Origin: Gemmatimonadota bacterium
GTDB taxonomy: Bacteria > JBHIER01 > G020348925
Length of the DNA: 58,025 bases
Assembly: GCA_020348925.1 (NCBI GenBank)
Contig: CP070758.1
Location: 4,038,558-4,096,582 of the forward strand
Direction of reading: 5' to 3'
A program made the position numbers and the translations under genes. The notes beneath the pieces are model-generated. The model ran no database searches and was not told the origin of the DNA. It saw only the letters and a list, made by a program, of their open reading frames with translations. Of the stretch, positions 34,233-42,746 are shown one piece after another; positions within the stretch are counted from its first letter, which is position 1, and every line of letters starts with the position of its first letter.

Positions 34233-36419
34233 ATGAAGTACCTCGCATGTATTATTAGCCTTCTGGTGTTTTTGAGTACCTTGATAGTCCTATCACATGC
34301 ACAGCATTCGGAATGGATTATTTACAATGAGAAAATGGCCGGGATTCCTAATGATGACATTCTATGCCTGCACACCGATAACTTAGGAATCACATGGGTT
34401 GGAACCTCAGGGGGCCTGGCTATCTTTAATGGCAGAACCTGGTCTGTGTATAATTCGTATAACTCCGAACTCCCTGAGGATCATGTCACCTCTCTGGCCA
34501 CCGATCGCTACGGGAATCCATGGATTGGGACGATGGGAGGAGGACTGGCAATCCTCCGAGGAGTCAGTTGGACGGTTTACAACACATCCAACTCTGGGTT
34601 ATCCAGTAACGACGTGGAGTCTCTCACCATAAGTGAATCGGGTATAGCGTGGATTGGAACATATGGAAAAGGACTGGTCAGATACGACGGTCTGACGTGG
34701 ACCGTCTATAACAGTTACAATTCCGGACTGCCGAGCGATTGGATCACGTGCCTGACTATTGATTGTTCTGAGAACCTGTGGATTGGAACCTCAAGCGGCC
34801 TGGCTCGATTTGATGGCACAACATGGACCCTCTATAACACATCCAATTCAGGCCTACCGGCAAACTATATCGAATCGCTGACCTTCGACAGCTCTGGGAA
34901 TGCATGGATCGGTACGTGGGGAAAGGGCCTGGCTCTGTTCAACGGAACTTCCTGGAACGTATACAACACGGCGAATTCGGGAATACAGCATAACACAATC
35001 TATTGTGTGGCAAAGGACGACTCTGGTGCTATTTGGATGGGAACGTGGGGAGGCGGACTGGTCAAATTTGACGACGATACATGGACGAACTACAACACGA
35101 AAAACTCGGGGCTGCCCAATGATTTTGTTCTTACTCTCGCTGTGGACAAAGCCGGAAACATATGGTCAGGAACCTGGGGAAGAGGATTGGTGGAATTCGA
35201 TGGATCGAACTGGTGGCTCTATAGCACGAGTACACGACTCCCCAGCGACAACATTTGGGCCCTTGCTCCTACTCCATCGGGAGAGATCTGGATAGGGACA
35301 AGAGCCGGATTGGCCAGATTTTATGGAAAGAATTGGACGGCATACAACGAGGCAAATTCCGGACTTCCCGATGATTTCATCTACTCACTTGCCAGCGATG
35401 ATTCGTGCGCCGTGTGGATTGGCACACAAGATGGTGGATTAGCCAAGTTTGATGGCATGAATTGGAACGTTTACAACAGAGGGAACTCGGAATTGCCTCA
35501 CAACAACGTCAAAGCCCTTGCCATCGACGGATCAGGCGACATTTGGATTGGGACTTGGGGAGGAGGACTGGCCAAATTCGATGGACAGAGCTGGGACGTT
35601 TACACCCGTGGGTCCTTCAGTCTTCCAACCAATTACATCCGCGCCGTAGCCACAGACGAGTCCGGACAGGTTTGGGTTGGGACGAGCTACGGATTAGCTC
35701 TCTTTAACGGATCCTATTGGACAACATATTTCACATCAAATTCACCACTACCATCGGACGAGGTGCTTTCTTTAGTTACGGACCGTTCGGGAGATATATG
35801 GATTGGCACATCCGAGGGCGTAGCTACATATGATGGCAAAACATGGAGGGTTTACAAAGAAGCCAATTCGAGTACAGCACTCATCAATGTTTACTCCCTT
35901 GCGGTCGACAGCACCGGGAATATTTGGATCGGTACCCAAGGTGGTGTGGCGAAATTTAACGGAACTGATTGGGTGGTTTTCAAAAAGAGCAACTCCGAGT
36001 TGCCCAATAACTATGTCTACGCTCTTGCTATCGGCGACTCCGGTAAGGTATTCATCGGAACCCCGGGCGGACTGGCGATGTATCGTGAAGGCGGGGTACT
36101 TTCCGTGGAGGGATTTAATACAGCTCAGCCTGCCCAATGTGGTCTCTCTCAAAACTATCCCAATCCCTTCAATATACAGACAGATATTAGATATCAGATA
36201 TTTGATGGCGGATTCCCCCTACACACTACCCTTAAAATTTATAACATCCTCGGCCAGGAGGTACGAACATTAGTGGATGAAACGCAGATGCCTGGACAGT
36301 ACAATGTTTTCTGGGACGGTTTGGATAACAATGGTATCCAGATGTCCAGCGGACCCTATTTCTATCGATTACGATCACATTCTTTTTCAGAAACGAAGGG
36401 AATGATTTTACTAAAATGA
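34233..36419 (+). CDS. Secreted two-propeller protein (ligand-sensor-type repeats) with sorting domain
   Basis: This is a 728-residue exported protein. After a signal peptide come 14 repeats by my count of the two-component-regulator-propeller type ('WTVYNTSNSGLP' ... 'SGNIWIGTWGGGLAKFDG'), about 42 residues each, consistent with two seven-bladed propellers. In hybrid two-component systems and SusR-like regulators such propellers sense sugars, but here there is no kinase or membrane anchor. The C terminus is the sorting domain ('NYPNPFNIQTDIRYQIFD', 'TKGMILLK'). The ATG at 34233 is chosen for its AAGGAGG and because the signal peptide then begins at residue 1; a longer frame starts at 34191 within the end of the previous gene. 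Confidence 0.9.
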   Translation: MKYLACIISLLVFLSTLIVLSHAQHSEWIIYNEKMAGIPNDDILCLHTDNLGITWVGTSGGLAIFNGRTWSVYNSYNSELPEDHVTSLATDRYGNPWIGTMGGGLAILRGVSWTVYNTSNSGLSSNDVESLTISESGIAWIGTYGKGLVRYDGLTWTVYNSYNSGLPSDWITCLTIDCSENLWIGTSSGLARFDGTTWTLYNTSNSGLPANYIESLTFDSSGNAWIGTWGKGLALFNGTSWNVYNTANSGIQHNTIYCVAKDDSGAIWMGTWGGGLVKFDDDTWTNYNTKNSGLPNDFVLTLAVDKAGNIWSGTWGRGLVEFDGSNWWLYSTSTRLPSDNIWALAPTPSGEIWIGTRAGLARFYGKNWTAYNEANSGLPDDFIYSLASDDSCAVWIGTQDGGLAKFDGMNWNVYNRGNSELPHNNVKALAIDGSGDIWIGTWGGGLAKFDGQSWDVYTRGSFSLPTNYIRAVATDESGQVWVGTSYGLALFNGSYWTTYFTSNSPLPSDEVLSLVTDRSGDIWIGTSEGVATYDGKTWRVYKEANSSTALINVYSLAVDSTGNIWIGTQGGVAKFNGTDWVVFKKSNSELPNNYVYALAIGDSGKVFIGTPGGLAMYREGGVLSVEGFNTAQPAQCGLSQNYPNPFNIQTDIRYQIFDGGFPLHTTLKIYNILGQEVRTLVDETQMPGQYNVFWDGLDNNGIQMSSGPYFYRLRSHSFSETKGMILLK

Positions 36420-36502
36420 GTTCTGTTCACGTTGGATAATATCGACCGTATTATTCAATAAATTATGATACCAAAAAATACATCGTATCACAGGAGGAAA
36501 AG

Positions 36503-38755
36503 ATGAGAACAAATGGTGCACTCATAGTATTTTGCTTATTTCTCTATGGTTTAACTTCAACGACGTTACTGTCACATCACGATATTCTGGGGCCGGGGAG
36601 AACACCTCATGATCTCGATGCCAAAAGGATCAGTGGAAAGGGAAGGAAGGGGTTGGCCGCAGCATATTCCTCGGGAGCTGGATCAGCTGGAGTCTGGGGA
36701 TCTCCGGACATGAGAGACACAGTCACCTGGCGTTCAATTGAGGAGCCGGACGTCAATTTCGGTTTTCACAATCCAGGTGATTCCCTCTTGGTCTGGTTAA
36801 AGCCCGCTGCAGCCTGCAGTCTCATCGCCATTCGATTCTACGTGATGAATTGGGAGGGAGGTACACTTTTTGACGTGTGGGATGCTAGCAGATATGATCC
36901 TAAGGTTTCGTCTCACGACAGCGTCGATGCAAACGGTTGGATCGGAACGTTCGAGCCGATCACAAATCCAGCAGGTTGGATCTCTGGGCTGTGGGATAAC
37001 TCACCCTTAGGCTGGAGTGCCAAAGACCCTGAACACCATTACTGGGGACCGTTTCCTTTCACCATAACCAGGGCTCATACGCAGGCGTGGACCGAGATTC
37101 CCACCGCCTATGGGCTCCAGGGGGAAGTGGATCTGGGCAGAGACCCTTTTTACGTCAGCACCGTTTTTTATCAAAAAGCAGGGTGGGGATTTGGCACCGA
37201 ATATCCCTGGAGAACGCCCTACACCTTTTTCAAATTCTATACAGCCGGCACTGGCCCAGACGGAATACATGACGGCTGGTTTATCCGCTCGTACTTCATG
37301 TGGTTTGAAGCGATTGTTACATATTATGAGAATACTCCTCCCACGTTCCGTGATCTGAAGATCCAGAACTATACCTACGGTCCAGGTCCTTTCCCTATTA
37401 CGGTCACCATTACTGACAGAGACGCAGAAGATGAGACCAGAGCCGGTGTTGCCACTGCCGAGCTTGTCTATGATATCAACGGAATCATTGACAGAACAAC
37501 CATGGAAGGACCTGCGGTAGGAGGTCTCTTCAATGCACATATACCTGAACTGGCCACACAGGATGTCGTCACCTATTGGGTTGAAGCCACTGATTTCCAC
37601 AACGCCTCGTCCCAATCGAGAACCGTCACCTTTGCCAGACTCGAGCCGGAACATCCGGCTACGGATCTCCTCATCGTTTGGGATGATGTACGGTATGAGA
37701 AATTGGATACATTCTTCGTCGATTTGTTTGCCAGTTTAGAACCCCGGTTGCAGTTTGAAGTATGGAACGTCCAGAAGCGAAACGGTATCGATGCCAGTGT
37801 GATCAATTGGGGTTGGAATACTATCTACATCTCTGGCTGGGAATGCAGACACACACTCCCAGGTCGAGATTATTCCGGGAATCTCTTTGCCGAATGGCTC
37901 GAAGCTGGCACCAAAGAGGAGCCACGCAATCTCCTCTACATAGACCAGGATTACTTTTGTGCTCACGAAGAATACGGTTGCGACTGGGATGAGACCAAAG
38001 AAGAATTGGCACCTGGTGATTTCATGTACGATTATTTTGGGGTCATTGGAGCCGTCAGCGACAATCACGGATCCGACGAAGAAGATTACGATAGTGTGGC
38101 CATCGGTCTAGGAGATTTTGAAGATATTCGAATCAATTTTAAGCAGGACCTCTGGGACCCGGCTTGGTCGGAGAGGAACATATATCCCGATTGGATCGTG
38201 GACGTGACAGACGACGCAGAATATATATTCAAATATGCGGACCCTCCCGGCGGTTCGGGCTTTGGAGCTGGTGTACGCCTTGATCGAGAAAAGTACAGAA
38301 CCGTCTATATCCCTTGGCAGGACTACTTCACCGTGGATTCTTTGGAGAACGGTGATCTGGTGCCGAGGCCGGATCTTGTGGACATGTATGCCAGGATTCT
38401 GGAATGGTTTTGGCACTGGCCAACACCCGAAACTCTCAGTTGTGATGACGAATTTATGGGCACTGTAAAAGGTTTTCAGTTGGTCCAAAACTACCCCAAT
38501 CCATTTAATTCGACGACAGATATTAGATATCAGATAATAGATACAGGATTGCCAATCCCAACGACCCTAAAGATTTTCAACATCCTTGGTCAAGAAGTGC
38601 GGACGCTGGTAGATGAGGAGCAAACATCAGGGCAGTATACCGTGACGTGGGACAGGCGGGACATTAATGGGCTCAATGTATCCAGTGGCCTCTATCTCTA
38701 TCGTTTGACATCCGGACATTTCGCAGATACGAAGAGGATGATCCTTTTAAAATGA
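36503..38755 (+). CDS. Array family, long form 3
   Basis: This 750-residue long form has AGGAGG upstream of its ATG, a signal peptide, and a linker with 'HHDILGPGRTPHD'. The N-module (about 70-280) includes 'DTVTWRSIEEPDVNFGF', 'ACSLIAIRFYVMNWEG', 'SPLGWSAKDPEHHYWGP' and 'VDLGRDPFYVSTVFY'. The Ig-like module ('NYTYGPGPFPITVTI', 'VTYWVEATDFHNASSQS') leads to the Rossmann-like region ('TDLLIVWDDVRYEKLDTFFV', 'GWECRHTLPGRDY', 'LLYIDQDYFCAH', 'YGCDWDE', 'MYDYFGVIGAVSDNHG'). The sorting domain ends it ('NYPNPFNSTTDIRYQIID', 'TKRMILLK'). It is most similar to the next gene, whose frame it overlaps at ATGA, and the two form a tandem long-long pair. Confidence 0.85.
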   Translation: MRTNGALIVFCLFLYGLTSTTLLSHHDILGPGRTPHDLDAKRISGKGRKGLAAAYSSGAGSAGVWGSPDMRDTVTWRSIEEPDVNFGFHNPGDSLLVWLKPAAACSLIAIRFYVMNWEGGTLFDVWDASRYDPKVSSHDSVDANGWIGTFEPITNPAGWISGLWDNSPLGWSAKDPEHHYWGPFPFTITRAHTQAWTEIPTAYGLQGEVDLGRDPFYVSTVFYQKAGWGFGTEYPWRTPYTFFKFYTAGTGPDGIHDGWFIRSYFMWFEAIVTYYENTPPTFRDLKIQNYTYGPGPFPITVTITDRDAEDETRAGVATAELVYDINGIIDRTTMEGPAVGGLFNAHIPELATQDVVTYWVEATDFHNASSQSRTVTFARLEPEHPATDLLIVWDDVRYEKLDTFFVDLFASLEPRLQFEVWNVQKRNGIDASVINWGWNTIYISGWECRHTLPGRDYSGNLFAEWLEAGTKEEPRNLLYIDQDYFCAHEEYGCDWDETKEELAPGDFMYDYFGVIGAVSDNHGSDEEDYDSVAIGLGDFEDIRINFKQDLWDPAWSERNIYPDWIVDVTDDAEYIFKYADPPGGSGFGAGVRLDREKYRTVYIPWQDYFTVDSLENGDLVPRPDLVDMYARILEWFWHWPTPETLSCDDEFMGTVKGFQLVQNYPNPFNSTTDIRYQIIDTGLPIPTTLKIFNILGQEVRTLVDEEQTSGQYTVTWDRRDINGLNVSSGLYLYRLTSGHFADTKRMILLK

Positions 38756-38793
38756 CTATATGTAGGAAGATTGATTTTCAAAGGAAGGATGCG

Positions 38794-41031
38794 ATGAGAA
38801 AAGCGGTCATAGTCGTCTTGATATGTTTGGTGTCATACGTGCTAACTACCGTTGCTTTCGCCCCGGAGTATGACATTCTGAGGCCGGGTGGGACACACAA
38901 AGACCCCGATGTGAAATCAATCGGGTCGGTCAAACAAAAAATAATGGCTACAGAGGGAATTTTTCGAAATGACCCTGATAGACCTGTTGGATCGCACGGC
39001 ATTGTCGACACCATAACCTGGCGCTCAAAGAGACAACCCGATATCAACTTCGGTTTTCTCGATCCCGGTGATTCCCTGCTGGTCTGGTTCGAACCGCAGG
39101 CAGCCTGCAGTTTGGTTGCTGTTCGATTCTATATCGTAAATTATCATGGAAAAATACTCATCGATGTATATGATGGGAGCAAGTACAATCCGAAGATCTA
39201 CTCGCTGGACAGCGTTGATGCCAACGGATGGATCGGAACATTTGATCCGATTACAGATCCTGGAAACTGGGTTCCAGGACTCTGGGACCACTCCCCCCTG
39301 GGATGGAATCCCTTGGATTCGGAACACTACTTTGGGCGTTTTTTCACATTCAATAATATTGGACCTTACGATAATTCATGGGTTGAGCTTCCCGTGAGCT
39401 CAGTGTACATAGGAAACGTGGACTTGGGTCGTAAACCATTTTTCATCACTTCCCCTTTCTACCATGTCTCAGGATGGGGATTCGGTGCCGAATATCCCTG
39501 GACGACCCCCTACAACTTCTTCAAGTTCTATTCGGCCGGCACCGGCCCGGATGGAGTCCATGACGGCTGGTTCATCCGCTCTTATTTCATATGGTTTGAA
39601 GCCGTGGTCAATTATTACGAAAATACACCTCCCAGCATCAAGAGTATGAAGGTTCAGAACGATACATACGATCCGGGTCCCTTTTCAATCACTGCAACTA
39701 TTACTGACAACGATGCTGAGGACGCGACGAGGGCCGGCGTGGCTTCAGCAATGCTTGTGTACGATATCAACGGTACGGTGGATAAATTCAGCATGGAAGG
39801 TTCTCCGGAAGGAGGCCTCTTCAGGGCGGAGATCCCTGAACTGGCAACAGGAGATGTTGTCACCTATTGGATCGAAGCGACCGATCTGGTCGGCGATGCG
39901 GCCCAGTCCAGTAAGGTCACTTTTACCAGAACAGAGCCCGAACATCCCGAGGCGGATGTACTCATTATCTGGGACGATTGGAAGCGTCCTGATCTGGACA
40001 CTTTCTGCGTTGACCTTTTCGATTTCATAAAAAATGAAAACGGGGAGATGTATGAGTTTGAAGTGTGGAATAACCGGAAACATCAGGGTATTGATGCGAG
40101 TGTCATCAATTGGGGGTGGAGAACCATCATCGTTTCCGGATGGAATTGTAAACATACATTGCCTGGGCGGGATTATGCTGGTAACCCTTTCGTTGAATGG
40201 CTCGAAGCGGGTACAATTAATAATCCACACAACCTGCTTTACATCGACCAGGACTACTTCTGCGCCCATCCGGAGTATGGCTGCGATTGGCAAGGAGCGT
40301 TGGCCCAAGGTGATTTTTTACACGACTACTTCGGGGTGATCGGGGCGGTGAGTGATAACTGCGGGTCAGACCGAGCCGGCTACGACAGCGTGGCCATCGG
40401 TGAAGGCGACTTTGCAGGCATCCAGATAAACTTTCTTCCAAACGCATGGGATCCAACGTATCCTAAGTTAAATTTGTGGCCAGATAGACTCGTCGAGCTG
40501 ACAGAGGATGCCGAGCAGATTTTTCACTACAAAGATCACCCGGAATACGGAGCCGGGGTTCGTCTGGACAGAGGTCATTCGAAGACGGTCTATCTCCCCT
40601 GGCAGGACTTCTTCATCGTGGATTCGTTGGAGAACGGCGACCTGGTGCCAAGGCCGGATCTTGTGGAGATGTACGAGAGAATTCTTAAGTGGTTTGGAAC
40701 ATCAGTTTCCACGAGCACGGAAACAGAACTAAGTACCATGCCGATGCATTTTAACTTGAGTCAAAACTATCCCAATCCCTTCAATGCGACGACAGAAATC
40801 AGATATCAGATACCAGATAGTAGATCACCCATCCATACTACCCTCCATATCTATGATATTTTGGGACGGAGAGTGAACGTTTTGATGGACGATGTGATGG
40901 AATCAGGACAGTACATTGTCTCTTGGGACGGAAAAAATGGGTTTGGAAAGGACGTAGCAAGTGGCATATATTTCTATCAACTTAAAGCTGGTAAATTTAT
41001 CGCGACAAAACGAATGATTCTCCTCGAATAA
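38794..41031 (+). CDS. Array family, long form 4
   Basis: This 745-residue long form has the signal peptide 'RKAVIVVLICLVSYVLTTV' and then 'YDILRPGGTHKD'. N-module: 'DTITWRSKRQPDINFGF', 'ACSLVAVRFYIVNYHG', 'SPLGWNPLDSEHYFGRF'. Ig-like module: 'NDTYDPGPFSITATI', 'VTYWIEATDLVGDAAQS'. Rossmann-like region: 'ADVLIIWDDWKRPDLDTFCV', 'GWNCKHTLPGRDY', 'LLYIDQDYFCAH', 'YGCDWQ'. Sorting domain: 'NYPNPFNATTEIRYQIPDS', 'TKRMILLE'. I chose the ATG at 38794, with AAGGAAGG upstream and the signal peptide at the N terminus. An earlier ATG (38752) overlaps the previous stop as ATGA and would add 14 residues. It is the last intact member of the array. Confidence 0.85.
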   Translation: MRKAVIVVLICLVSYVLTTVAFAPEYDILRPGGTHKDPDVKSIGSVKQKIMATEGIFRNDPDRPVGSHGIVDTITWRSKRQPDINFGFLDPGDSLLVWFEPQAACSLVAVRFYIVNYHGKILIDVYDGSKYNPKIYSLDSVDANGWIGTFDPITDPGNWVPGLWDHSPLGWNPLDSEHYFGRFFTFNNIGPYDNSWVELPVSSVYIGNVDLGRKPFFITSPFYHVSGWGFGAEYPWTTPYNFFKFYSAGTGPDGVHDGWFIRSYFIWFEAVVNYYENTPPSIKSMKVQNDTYDPGPFSITATITDNDAEDATRAGVASAMLVYDINGTVDKFSMEGSPEGGLFRAEIPELATGDVVTYWIEATDLVGDAAQSSKVTFTRTEPEHPEADVLIIWDDWKRPDLDTFCVDLFDFIKNENGEMYEFEVWNNRKHQGIDASVINWGWRTIIVSGWNCKHTLPGRDYAGNPFVEWLEAGTINNPHNLLYIDQDYFCAHPEYGCDWQGALAQGDFLHDYFGVIGAVSDNCGSDRAGYDSVAIGEGDFAGIQINFLPNAWDPTYPKLNLWPDRLVELTEDAEQIFHYKDHPEYGAGVRLDRGHSKTVYLPWQDFFIVDSLENGDLVPRPDLVEMYERILKWFGTSVSTSTETELSTMPMHFNLSQNYPNPFNATTEIRYQIPDSRSPIHTTLHIYDILGRRVNVLMDDVMESGQYIVSWDGKNGFGKDVASGIYFYQLKAGKFIATKRMILLE

Positions 41032-41251
41032 CAATTTGAGTGAACGAAATGTAAAAAATCTATGATTTCAAGGAAAGAATATTGTGGACAAGCCTAAAAA
41101 AAAGATTCAAAAGCAAACCAAAGGATGGCTCTTGTATCTGTTAGCCCCACTACCCTGCCTCCCTGTTGTGATTTGTGCAACTGTTTCCAGTTTAGGGTTC
41201 TCAATGTCCGTGAAGGGACCTGTCTCTCAGTACCCGGATATCCGTCTTTCT

Positions 41252-41294
41252 GCGGATGGCTTACTATTTTCAGCAATGATCCAGACGAAGCGGA
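41252..41294 (+). repeat. 38-nt templated insertion flanked by GCGGA
   Basis: Bases 41252-41290 are identical over 39 nt to 41518-41556 in the same pseudogene. The insert lies between two copies of GCGGA (41252-41256 and 41290-41294). Removing 38 nt restores the frame 'PDIRLSADSLEWG'. Confidence 0.8.
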
Positions 41295-41517
41295 CTCTTT
41301 GGAATGGGGCGTTGTATGGATTAATCACGCATCTGATCAAACATTGACAATATATAACGACGGAGAGGGTATTTTACAAGTGAAAAAATATCTTCGAGTA
41401 ATCACGAATTTACTGCTTCAGCTGAATCTCTCATTGTGGAGGGATCAGACTCGACAGATGTAATCATTAATTTTGTACCAGGATTTTTCTCAGATACCCC
41501 CCCTTTCCCATCAGATA

Positions 41518-41556
41518 GCGGATGGCTTACTATTTTCAGCAATGATCCAGACGAAG
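41518..41556 (+). repeat. Source copy of the 39-nt direct repeat
   Basis: This copy is in its natural context, encoding 'GWLTIFSNDPDE', the usual closing strand of a HYDIN-like domain. It is therefore taken as the donor of the insertion at 41252-41294. Confidence 0.75.
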
Positions 41557-41921
41557 AGGTGTTGCATGTGCATCTGCATGGTAGCAGATTTTATTGGGGT
41601 TTAAGAGGCGACGTCAACGGTGATGGTAACATAAACATACTGGATGCCTTGGTAGTAATCAATCATATCCTTGGCACTAACTTTATCACGGATAGTGCTG
41701 CTCAATGAAGGGCGGACTGTAATGCCGATGGGTCCATCGACGTTCTGGATGTTCTGGGTATCGTCAATGAGATTTTGGGCATTAGCCAGTGCGTGTGGCC
41801 AACGTGTAAGATAGGCTCGAGATCACTTTCAGGCAATTGAATCCAGATAAGATGTATTAAATTAAATAGATAGAAAACATACAATCAAGAAGCATAAAGA
41901 GTGAAATTCTTCACTTTTTCG

Positions 41922-41950
41922 TTGACACGTTCACCCTTTTTGATTATAAT
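41922..41950 (+). promoter_or_regulatory. Perfect-consensus sigma70 promoter of tRNA-Leu
   Basis: TTGACA (41922-41927), a 17-nt spacer and TATAAT (41945-41950), 12 nt before the tRNA 5' end, match the consensus at every position. Confidence 0.9.
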
Positions 41951-41962
41951 TGAATATAACCT

Positions 41963-42046
41963 GCCGGAGTGGTGAAATTGGTAGACGCAGGGGACTCAAA
42001 ATCCCCCGGGGTTCGCTCCATGTCGGTTCGAGTCCGACCTCCGGCA
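41963..42046 (+). tRNA. tRNA-Leu (anticodon CAA)
   Basis: Class II tRNA with a long variable arm. Acceptor GCCGGAG/CTCCGGC, D arm TGGTGAAATTGGTAGACGC, anticodon stem GGGGA/TCCCC around CTCAAAA (anticodon CAA), and T arm GGTTCGAGTCC. Discriminator A is followed by TTTTTT, so CCA is not encoded, unlike the other three tRNAs in the window. Confidence 0.96.
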
Positions 42047-42129
42047 TTTTTTCATCCTCCGAGACAGCTCCCCCACCCCCCAAATATTCATGAAACACAC
42101 GGAAGCCGAAACTGTATTTCAGAGTCGTT

Positions 42130-42687
42130 CTACCGGATCAGTTTCGAAACCTCTTGAAACTCCTGGGTGCCCGCCCTCTCAAGCAGCTCGAAGAGGGCGG
42201 CTTCAAGTGTGGAAACAACAATCCCTGCTGACTGCATTCGCTGGAGAGCGGTTTCGAGATCGATTTCCTTGCGGGACGAAACACAATCCCTCAACACATG
42301 TACCTGGAATCCTTGAGCACGTAAATCCAGTGCCGTCTGTTGAACGCAGACGTGGGCTTCAATGCCGACAATGATGATCTGTTCAATATCACCTGCCCGA
42401 AATTGATCCACGAGTCCCTCAATGCCGCAGCAACTGAAGGTCAGCTTTGCCAGTGGACTCACTCCTGCCAGCGCTTCTCGAATGGCCGGTACCGTGGGCC
42501 CCAGTCCCTGGGGATATTGTTCGGTAATAAAAACGGGCACGTCCATCATGTGACATGCCCGAATGAGCTTCAGTGTATTTTCAATCACGGTGTGGCGATG
42601 GAGCATCACCGCAGAGATTTTCTCCTGGATATCAATAAAGAGAAGCCCTGCCCGCTTCCGATTCAATATTTCAGGGTGGCGCTCCAC
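42130..42687 (-). CDS. Isochorismatase-family cysteine hydrolase
   Basis: This 185-residue cytoplasmic alpha/beta hydrolase of the isochorismatase-like superfamily shows the catalytic triad: Asp19 ('LLFIDIQEK'), Lys81 ('PLAKLTFSC') and Cys114 ('VGIEAHVCVQQTALDL'). Members act on amides such as nicotinamide or ureidoacrylate, or on isochorismate; the sequence does not say which. 'FITEQYPQGLG' and 'HVLRDCVSSR' resemble the ISOC1/YcaC-like branch. The start is a GTG at 42687 with AGGA upstream. It follows the DUF4440-like gene on the same strand. Confidence 0.88.
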   Translation of the reverse strand: MERHPEILNRKRAGLLFIDIQEKISAVMLHRHTVIENTLKLIRACHMMDVPVFITEQYPQGLGPTVPAIREALAGVSPLAKLTFSCCGIEGLVDQFRAGDIEQIIIVGIEAHVCVQQTALDLRAQGFQVHVLRDCVSSRKEIDLETALQRMQSAGIVVSTLEAALFELLERAGTQEFQEVSKLIR

Positions 42688-42746
42688 TCGTCATTCCTGC
42701 AAAACCAGGCGCGTTCATCGCATACAGTTTCAGGTTGAAAGAAAGA

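Larger units (their letters stand above)
41084..41840 (+). pseudogene. Decayed HYDIN-domain plus dockerin protein
   Basis: Three lesions break what would otherwise be one exported protein. It reads, in successive frames: GTG start with signal ('GWLLYLLAPLPCLPVVICA'), 'YPDIRLSAD', then 'DSLEWGVVWINHASDQTLTI' with 'YNDGEG', then 'SSSNHEFTASAESLIVEGSD', 'GWLTIFSNDPDEEVLHVHLH', and a dockerin pair ('RGDVNGDGNINILDALVVIN' and 'RADCNADGSIDVLDVLGIVN'). Lesion 1 is a 38-nt insertion at about 41257-41294. Lesion 2 is loss of one A from the run at 41383-41388. Lesion 3 is an in-frame TGA at 41706-41708, where a Cys codon is likely ('AAQ*RADC'). A HYDIN/choice-of-anchor-type domain with dockerin is the most likely ancestor. 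Function is presumably lost. Confidence 0.8.

Noticed and set aside
41706-41708. TGA at a likely Cys position in the dockerin, considered as selenocysteine or stop-codon reassignment
   Set aside because: The same gene has two other disabling lesions, no SECIS-like element was evident, and TGA serves as a normal stop in many genes of the window.
41969-42157. Frame starting 'MVKLVDAGDSKSPGVRSMSV'
   Set aside because: Direct translation of the tRNA-Leu gene; a common mis-annotation.
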